A stretch of DNA of 11,373 nt from contig CAYSID010000022.1 in NCBI GenBank assembly GCA_964431075.1, positions 1 to 11,373 of the forward strand. Reading direction: 5' to 3'. Of this stretch, positions 9,001 through 11,373 are shown in pieces (position 1 is the stretch's first letter; the number at the start of each line of letters is the position of its first letter). The position numbers and the translations under genes were made by a program. The DNA comes from CAYHSW01 sp964431075 (lineage in GTDB: Bacteria; Patescibacteriota; Microgenomatia; JAMCZE01). The notes under the pieces are model-generated. The model was not told the DNA's origin. It ran no database searches and saw only the letters and a program-made list of their open reading frames with translations.

Positions 9001-11373
9001 GCGTCGAGATCACCGACGGTGCCTCCTACAACCTGATCGGCGGCGCGATTGCGGGCGAAGGCAACGTCATCGCCTACGCCCAGGACGACGGCATCTTCGT
9101 CTACGACAGCGGTGGCCACTCCACCGGCAACGCATTCCTCGGCAACTCGATCCATTCGAACGACCAGGAAGCAAACGGCGACGGCATCGGCATCGACCTC
9201 GAGGACACGCCGAACGTCGGCGTCTACAACGTCACCCCGAACGACGCCGGCGACGGCGACGGTGGGATGGGCTTCCCGAACGAGCACCAGAACTACCCGG
9301 TGATCTCGGCCGCGACGACGGCCGCCACGACCGACGTCACATGGTCGCTGAACAGCGTCCCCGGCGCGACCTTCCGGGTCGAGTTCTTCTCCAGCCCGGC
9401 CGCGTCGCCGAGCGGCTACGGCGAGGGTCGCACCTTCCTCGGTGCAGTGACGGTGGTCGCCGACGGCAGCGGCAACGTCGCCTCGCGCACCGACAGTTTC
9501 GTCGCGGTGCCTGTGGGTCACGTCGTCAGCGCCACCGCCACGCGAGTGGTCGCGCCGGGCACGGGCGCCGCCGGGACGATTTACGCGGAGACCTCCGAGT
9601 TCTCGCAGGCGCGGGCGGTCACGCCGGCGGACGTGACCGCGCCGACGCTGGCGAGCCTGAGCTCCACGACCGCCGCGGGCACTTATGGTCTCGGCGCCGT
9701 GATCAACCTCACCGCCACGATGAGCGAGGCGGTGCAGGCTGGCGCGCAGATCACCGTCACGCTCGACACCGGCGACACGGTCGTGCTCACGGCCGCGGCG
9801 AACGGCACCACGCTCACCGGCACCTACACCGTGGGCGCGGGCGACAACAGCCCGGACCTGAACGTGCCGAGCGGTACCGTCACGATCGTGGACGTGCGCG
9901 ACCTCGCCGGCAACGCGATGACCGACAACTCGGTCCCGGCCGGGCAGAACCTCGCCGACAACGAGGCGCTGGTGATCGATACCACCGCTCCGGCCGCGCC
10001 CAGCACTCCGGATCTTGATGCAGGATCCGACAGCGGCGCCTCCAGCATCGACAACGTCACCAACGACGCCACGCCCACCTTCAGCGGCACCGCGGAGGCG
10101 GGCAGCACCGTGTCGGTCTACGACGGGGTGACGCTGCTCGGGACCACCGTGGCCGACGGGGCGGGCAACTGGAGCTTTACCAGCGGTGCGCTCGCCGACG
10201 GCGTGCACAACATCAGCGCCACCACCTCCGATGCGGCGGGCAACGTGAGCCCCGCCTCCGGCGCGCTGGCGGTGACCATCGACACCACCGCCCCGGCAGC
10301 GCCGGTGGTGACGAGCATGACCGCCGACACCGGCGCCGCCGGCGACGGCATCACCTCGGACAACACGCTCGTCTTCGACGGCACCGCCGAGCCGAACGCG
10401 ACCGTCACCGTGTACGTGAACGGCAACCCGGTCGGCACGACGGTCGCCAACGGCGCAGGCAACTGGAGCTTCGACTACACCGGCACGGCGCTCGCCGACG
10501 GCAACTACACGGTGACCGCCACCGCGACCGATGCGGCCGGTAACACCGGACCGGCGTCGGGCGGCTTCAACGTGACCGTGGACACCGCCGCCCCGGCCGC
10601 GCCGAGCGTGCCCGATCTGATCGCCGCGAGCGACTCGGGCGCGTCCAACTCGGACAACGTCACCAACGATACGACGCCCACCTTCAGCGGCACCGCCGAG
10701 GCGGGCGCCACGATCTCGGTCTACGACGGCGCGACGCTGCTCGGCACCACGGTGGCCAATGGCGCAGGGAACTGGACCTTCACCAGCGGCGCGCTCGCCG
10801 ACGGGGTGCACAACATCAGCGCCACGGCCACCGACGCGGCCGGCAACGTGAGCCCGGCCTCGGGCACCCTCGCCCTCACCATCGATAGCAGCGCACCGGC
10901 ACCCACCATCACGCTGGATGCCAACATCACCGCCGATGACGTGGTCAACGCCGCCGAGGCCGCCGGCGTGGTGGCGATCAGCGGCATTGCAGGCGGGGAC
11001 GCCCAGGTCGGCGACACCGTCACCCTCACCATCAACGGGGTCAACTACACCGGCGCGGTGCAGGCCGGCTACACCTTCAGCATCAGCGTCGCGGGCGCCA
11101 ACCTCGCCCTGGATGCCGACCGCATCATCGACGCCTCGGTCAGCACCACCGATCTCGCCGGCAACACCGGCACCGCCGCCGACACCGAGGGCTACACGGT
11201 GGATACCGCCGCCCCGGCCGCGCCGAGCGTGCCCGATCTGGATGCGGCGAGCGACTCGGGCGCCTCCAACAGCGACAACATCACCAACGATGCGACGCCC
11301 ACCTTCAGCGGCACCGCGGAGGCGGGCAGCACCGTGTCGGTCTACGACGGGGTGACGCTGCTCGGGACCACCG
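1..11373 (+). CDS. Giant multidomain repeat surface/adhesin-like protein, internal fragment (both ends open)
   Basis: One uninterrupted frame of 3,790 full codons (3-11372) fills the window; start and stop lie outside, so no start can be chosen. Domains in order (residues counted from codon 3): beta-helix 1-546, sandwich 547-658, SdrD-B-like 659-811, beta-helix 812-1179, sandwich 1180-1280, eight cadherin-like/VCBS-type modules 1281-2420, SdrD-B-like 2421-2581, beta-helix 2582-3103, sandwich 3104-3210, Ig-like domains 3211-3790. The translation has no Cys, about 8 Lys and many Asp, Asn, Gly, Thr and Ala, as is usual for secreted calcium-binding repeat proteins. No catalytic domain, transmembrane segment, signal peptide or RTX nonapeptide array is visible. 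The likely role is cell-surface adhesion, matrix or biofilm function, outside the cell; this is inference from architecture. Type I secretion is plausible but the C terminus is not seen. Frame and coding status are near certain; exact function is not known. Confidence 0.96.
3..1640 (+). repeat. Beta-helix region 1 (right-handed parallel beta-helix repeats)
   Basis: About 546 residues built of repeats containing (R/G)NVISGN, then GNYIGTN, then N-T-(I/V)-GG. NVISGN-type motifs begin with codons at 3, 192, 396, 600 (variant RNNLLSGN), 816, 1011 and 1203. NYIGTN-type motifs begin at 84, 267, 495, 681, 894, 1089 and 1281. Spacing is 183-228 bases, i.e. about three helix coils per repeat. Regular Asn positions suggest an asparagine ladder in the helix core. 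The region closes with a typical cap, IDLG at 1542-1553 and YQNYPEF at 1623-1643. The left end is cut by the window. The fold occurs in polysaccharide lyases and in adhesins; I see no catalytic signature, so a structural or binding role is preferred. Confidence 0.85.
1641..1976 (+). other. Post-helix beta-sandwich domain 1 (diverged)
   Basis: About 112 residues between the first helix and the first SdrD-B-like domain. It matches sandwiches 2 and 3 in place and in the closing TSELS motif (1932-1946), but its core differs: HFYASSG and GERYLGYW replace EFFS and GRTFLGAV of the other two. An acidic GDGDGE stretch near 1770 could bind calcium. Codon use in and just before the start of the domain (about 1590-1700) is less strictly G/C-ending than elsewhere. 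Domain name is by position and similarity to its copies; I do not know a specific function. Confidence 0.6.
1977..2435 (+). other. SdrD-B-like (prealbumin-like) domain 1
   Basis: Begins IAGTIYHDDEGDG and continues with GATVKLYRDDGD, GAYSFANV and YWVVVDS, the usual strand order of SdrD-B/Cna-B-type beta domains, in which acidic loops bind calcium and stiffen a surface stalk. Acidic loops DDEGDG and DDGDSTPDGGD are the probable calcium ligands. The C-terminal part (WADQTYGDDW, EHVARIVL, ADFGFSF) is extended compared with a plain SdrD-B domain and is shared with the copy at 7263-7745, so the two form one subfamily. It sits directly before beta-helix 2 and probably acts as a spacer. Family assignment is from motifs; calcium binding is inferred. 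Confidence 0.75.
2436..3539 (+). repeat. Beta-helix region 2 with N-terminal cap
   Basis: About 368 residues. It starts with an acidic linker and the cap motif QGSLRQVILNANAI (2496-2537), then RTQEGYSGTPL (2643-2675), both typical leads into this helix family. Helix coils follow: GNYLGG near 2823, RNVISRN from 2946, GNYIGTN from 3015, GNLISGN from 3144, GNRIGTD from 3231. It ends with GLGIDLS, NDAGNPDD and the QNFP cap (3513-3524). It is shorter than helices 1 and 3, with fewer repeats. Role is probably structural or ligand-binding; no catalytic residues are recognised. Confidence 0.85.
3540..3842 (+). other. Post-helix beta-sandwich domain 2
   Basis: About 101 residues with YRIEFFSNPS, GRTFLGAV (3645-3668), GDRVTGTATRD and the closing TSEFT (3798-3812). 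This module commonly caps this kind of beta-helix. It is clearly the same domain as 9312-9632 (shared EFFS, GRTFLGAV, TSEF). It leads straight into the first cadherin-like module through a short proline-containing linker (AVPPVN). Function is likely structural. Confidence 0.7.
3843..4208 (+). repeat. Cadherin-like/VCBS-type module C1
   Basis: About 122 residues opening VNTVPGAQTVAEDTAL and ending AVNDAP. The core has ISVADADG, LNVTLAGGA, SATLTVSGTQGDIN and FVGADTLTVVS, a widespread module of large bacterial adhesins in which the AED and DADG acidic positions probably bind calcium between domains. It is the same subtype as C8 (6885-7262): the two share VNTVPGAQTVA and a 24-base identical stretch (4167-4190 and 7239-7262), so this subtype brackets the cadherin-like block. 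Confidence 0.8.
4209..4685 (+). repeat. Cadherin-like/VCBS-type module C2
   Basis: About 159 residues ending ATNDAP. Contains GTWWYSTDGGTNW, LLLAADANTRLYF, ADFSGTV and ITFRAWD, followed by a loop before the last strand (SVTVSATNDAP). It is a close relative of C3 and more distantly of C4, which points to tandem duplication within this block. The usual AED opening is AEAAPAAAGAVG here, so one acidic ligand position is replaced. Confidence 0.78.
4686..5132 (+). repeat. Cadherin-like/VCBS-type module C3
   Basis: About 149 residues ending AVNDAP. It repeats the C2 pattern: AVAEDAAAPVGAVG opening, ITDVDGP, GTWYYSTNNGTNW, RLLAADGSTRIYF, TIRAWDGSSGANGGT and FSSATDTVALVV. It keeps the AED opening and a DVDG acidic turn that C2 lacks or alters. 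Probably a calcium-stiffened spacer of the extracellular stalk. Confidence 0.78.
5133..5597 (+). repeat. Cadherin-like/VCBS-type module C4
   Basis: About 155 residues ending AVNDAP. It opens AAVAEDTANPPGATV, then GTWQWFDGAAWQNVS and LVRFLPAADFNG, so it is a diverged member of the C2/C3 type. The TIRAWD strand is replaced by LTVKLVDSSAG, and an extra segment (ADVTVSGGTTRYS) precedes the last strand. Role as for its neighbours. Confidence 0.75.
5598..6080 (+). repeat. Cadherin-like/VCBS-type module C5
   Basis: About 161 residues, the longest of the eight, ending QVNDAP. It has a different subtype: LAYSEGDGAVVID, VVDPDSADFDTGTLTVSF, an inserted IRNQGMGAGQIGV stretch, VYYGGVQIGTF and VQALVRNVTYTNTD, ending VVTDGDGGTSAAAS. 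The EGDG and DPDSADFD clusters are likely calcium sites. It resembles C7 in the AVQALVRNVTY-type strand (C7: YETLLRSVTFEN). Confidence 0.77.
6081..6458 (+). repeat. Cadherin-like/VCBS-type module C6
   Basis: About 126 residues ending GINDAP rather than VNDAP. Contains YAATEQVALNLTGT, MSVADVDAASLTVTLSV and VTLTGAVAAINDLLAG, then LSYTANSNNPPAST. The DVDA turn is a probable calcium site. It is a C1-like type with a shorter core. From about 6300 the codons are less strictly G/C-ending than in the rest of the gene. Confidence 0.75.
6459..6884 (+). repeat. Cadherin-like/VCBS-type module C7
   Basis: About 142 residues ending PVNDAP. It opens WTEGDPPVVIHPGLVITDPDD and has VGGYVAGDQLSY, GLVFTGLATVAEYETLL and RSVTFENTTDDPTGAQR. 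This matches the subtype of C5 (EGD opening, DPD turn, LRSVTFEN strand) without the C5 insertion. Likely another calcium-dependent spacer. Confidence 0.75.
6885..7262 (+). repeat. Cadherin-like/VCBS-type module C8, without terminal NDAP
   Basis: About 126 residues opening VNTVPGAQTVASGATLVF, the same subtype as C1. The AED acidic pair of C1 is ASG here, but the DVDA turn is kept. It ends DTVAITVTG and passes straight into the second SdrD-B-like domain, so it lacks the NDAP junction that closes C1-C7. It is the last of the cadherin-like run. Confidence 0.77.
7263..7745 (+). other. SdrD-B-like (prealbumin-like) domain 2
   Basis: Opens FDIAGTVFHDVDGDADVAEG, then AVVRLFLDDGDGAIDAGDAL, GQYTFVN and TYWVTVDSSTL. 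It keeps the extended C-terminal part of the first copy (WAEQTYGDDAT, GSEHVARVGLAG, IDYGFSF), so it is a paralogue of 1977-2435. The acidic loops DVDGDAD and DDGDGAIDAGD are strong calcium-site candidates. It precedes beta-helix 3 just as copy 1 precedes helix 2. Confidence 0.77.
7746..9311 (+). repeat. Beta-helix region 3 with N-terminal cap
   Basis: About 522 residues. It starts with an acidic DDGDDTGDN linker and QGSLRQFILNANAI (7785-7826), then RTQEGYAGTPL (7980-8012). Helix motifs follow: GNWIGVD from 8154, RNVLAGN near 8256, GNYIGVG from 8322, RNLIAGN from 8439, GNFIGVD from 8532, RNLIGTN from 8718, GNWVGTN from 8946 and GNVIAYA from 9060. The last coil contains GNSIHSND and GIGIDLED, and the QNYPVIS cap is at 9288-9308. 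The lead-in between cap and first coil (about 7830-8030) has a Gly-rich loop that helix 2 lacks. Structural or ligand-binding role inferred; no catalytic residues recognised. Confidence 0.85.
9312..9632 (+). other. Post-helix beta-sandwich domain 3
   Basis: About 107 residues with FRVEFFSSPAAS, GRTFLGAV (9426-9449), VPVGHVVSATATR and the closing TSEFS (9591-9605). It is the same domain as 3540-3842 and ends the composite SdrD-B + helix + sandwich unit. After it the architecture changes to Ig-like domains. Confidence 0.7.
9633..10001 (+). other. Bacterial Ig-like domain Ig0
   Basis: About 123 residues from VTAPTLASLSS to VIDTTAPAAP. Contains GTYGLGAVINLTATMSEAV, ITVTLDTGDTVVL, GTYTVGAGDNSPDL and VRDLAGNAMTDN, a common bacterial Ig-like type. 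It is not closely similar to the five domains that follow, but ends in the same (D)TTAPAAP linker that separates them, so it introduces the Ig-like array. Confidence 0.72.
10002..10304 (+). repeat. Ig-like domain Ig1 (type A)
   Basis: About 101 residues: SDSGAS, NVTNDATPTFSGTAEAGS, VSVYDGVTLLGTT, GAGNWSFTSGALADGVHN and SDAAGNVSP, closing DTTAPAAP. This is a bacterial Ig-like domain common in large adhesins. It is nearly the same as Ig3 (about four-fifths identical residues by eye) and its DNA from 10071 to 10149 is identical to Ig5 at 11295-11373. Confidence 0.8.
10071..10149 (+). repeat. 79-bp perfect direct repeat, copy 1 (in Ig1)
   Basis: Bases 10071-10149 are identical to 11295-11373, at an offset of 1,224 bases (408 codons, in frame). 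The base just before differs (c at 10070, g at 11294). Identity at silent positions over this length means recent duplication or gene conversion rather than selection on protein alone. Confidence 0.9.
10305..10604 (+). repeat. Ig-like domain Ig2 (type B)
   Basis: 100 residues: GDGITSDNTLVFDGTAEPNA, VTVYVNGNPVGTT, GAGNWSFDYTGTALADGNY and ATDAAGNTGPAS, closing DTAAPAAP. Same fold and strand order as Ig1 but clearly a different sequence type (VNGNP instead of YDGVT), so it separates two type A copies. Confidence 0.8.
10605..10904 (+). repeat. Ig-like domain Ig3 (type A)
   Basis: 100 residues opening SVPDLIAASDSGASNSDN and continuing NVTNDTTPTFSGTAEAGA, VSV/ISVYDGATLLGTT, GAGNWTFTSGALADGVHN. A type A copy, 603 bases after Ig1. 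A 36-base stretch at its start (10584-10619) is repeated exactly at the start of Ig5 (11205-11240). It ends SSAPAP rather than TTAPAAP. Confidence 0.8.
10905..11225 (+). repeat. Ig-like domain Ig4 (type C)
   Basis: About 107 residues: ITLDANITADDVVNAAEAAG, VVAISGIAGGDAQVGDTVTL, INGVNYTGAVQAGYTFSISV, ALDADRIIDASVSTTDLAGN, closing DTAAPAA. A third Ig-like sequence type with a NAAEA start and a VGDTVTLTING strand, found in other giant adhesins. Its DADRIID turn may bind calcium. It separates the last two type A copies. Confidence 0.78.
11226..11373 (+). repeat. Ig-like domain Ig5 (type A), cut by window end
   Basis: First 49 residues of another type A copy: SVPDLDAASDSGASNSDN, NITNDATPTFSGTAEAGS, VSVYDGVTLLGTT. 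The sequence stops mid-domain because the window ends; the reading frame is still open. From 11295 onward it is base-for-base identical to Ig1, and the identity may continue past the window. Confidence 0.8.
11295..11373 (+). repeat. 79-bp perfect direct repeat, copy 2 (in Ig5, reaches window edge)
   Basis: Second copy of the repeat at 10071-10149. It runs to the last base of the window, so the true length of the identical stretch is at least 79 bases and is unknown. Confidence 0.9.

Noticed and set aside
3..9311. Pectate lyase or other polysaccharide lyase activity for the beta-helix regions
   Set aside because: The fold is shared with lyases, but I see no conserved catalytic or substrate-calcium motif of a named lyase family, and the helices are embedded in a surface-protein architecture.
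6381..10811. Minus-strand open frame of 1,476 codons
   Set aside because: Same aligned antisense shadow; low-complexity translation without recognisable domains, beginning and ending inside real domains of the plus-strand gene.
1..11373. Promoters, terminators, tRNAs or intergenic sites
   Set aside because: The coding frame is continuous from end to end, leaving no non-coding sequence; no tRNA-like or terminator-like structure stood out on either strand.

Overview
The whole window lies inside one gene. A single plus-strand reading frame (codons starting at positions divisible by 3, first full codon at 3, last full codon 11370-11372) runs end to end without a stop: 3,790 codons, with start and stop both outside the window. 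I translated it by hand line by line. The product is a giant, acidic, modular, repeat-built protein of the secreted surface-protein or adhesin kind. It has no cysteine in 3,790 residues and, by my count, only 8 lysines and 10 methionines. I see no other gene, RNA gene, mobile element, CRISPR array, promoter or terminator, and no intergenic DNA.

Layout along the protein: (1) 3-1640, a right-handed parallel beta-helix made of repeats of about 61-76 residues carrying NVISGN and NYIGTN motifs; (2) 1641-1976, a beta-sandwich; (3) 1977-2435, an SdrD-B-like (prealbumin-like) domain; (4) 2436-3539, a second beta-helix; (5) 3540-3842, a second sandwich; (6) 3843-7262, eight consecutive cadherin-like/VCBS-type modules, the first seven of which end in a ...NDAP junction; (7) 7263-7745, a second SdrD-B-like domain; (8) 7746-9311, a third beta-helix; (9) 9312-9632, a third sandwich; (10) 9633-11373, bacterial Ig-like domains, the last cut by the window edge. 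SdrD-B + helix + sandwich is a composite unit seen twice complete, and a third time at the left edge as helix + sandwich only.

The DNA is very GC-rich with almost only G or C at third codon positions. Together with the VNDAP-linked modules and GTWWYSTDGGTNW-type domains, this suggests a high-GC Gram-negative bacterium, most likely a proteobacterium (beta or gamma). That placement is an inference from codon use and domain style. Such proteins are usually type I-secreted, with the signal at the extreme C terminus; that end is not in the window, so the export route cannot be read here.

No new enzymatic or defence system is visible. The points that deserve a second look are the composite duplication, the A-B-A-C-A order of the Ig-like domains with a 79-bp perfect repeat reaching the window edge, the absence of cysteine, and the long false reading frames created by the codon bias.
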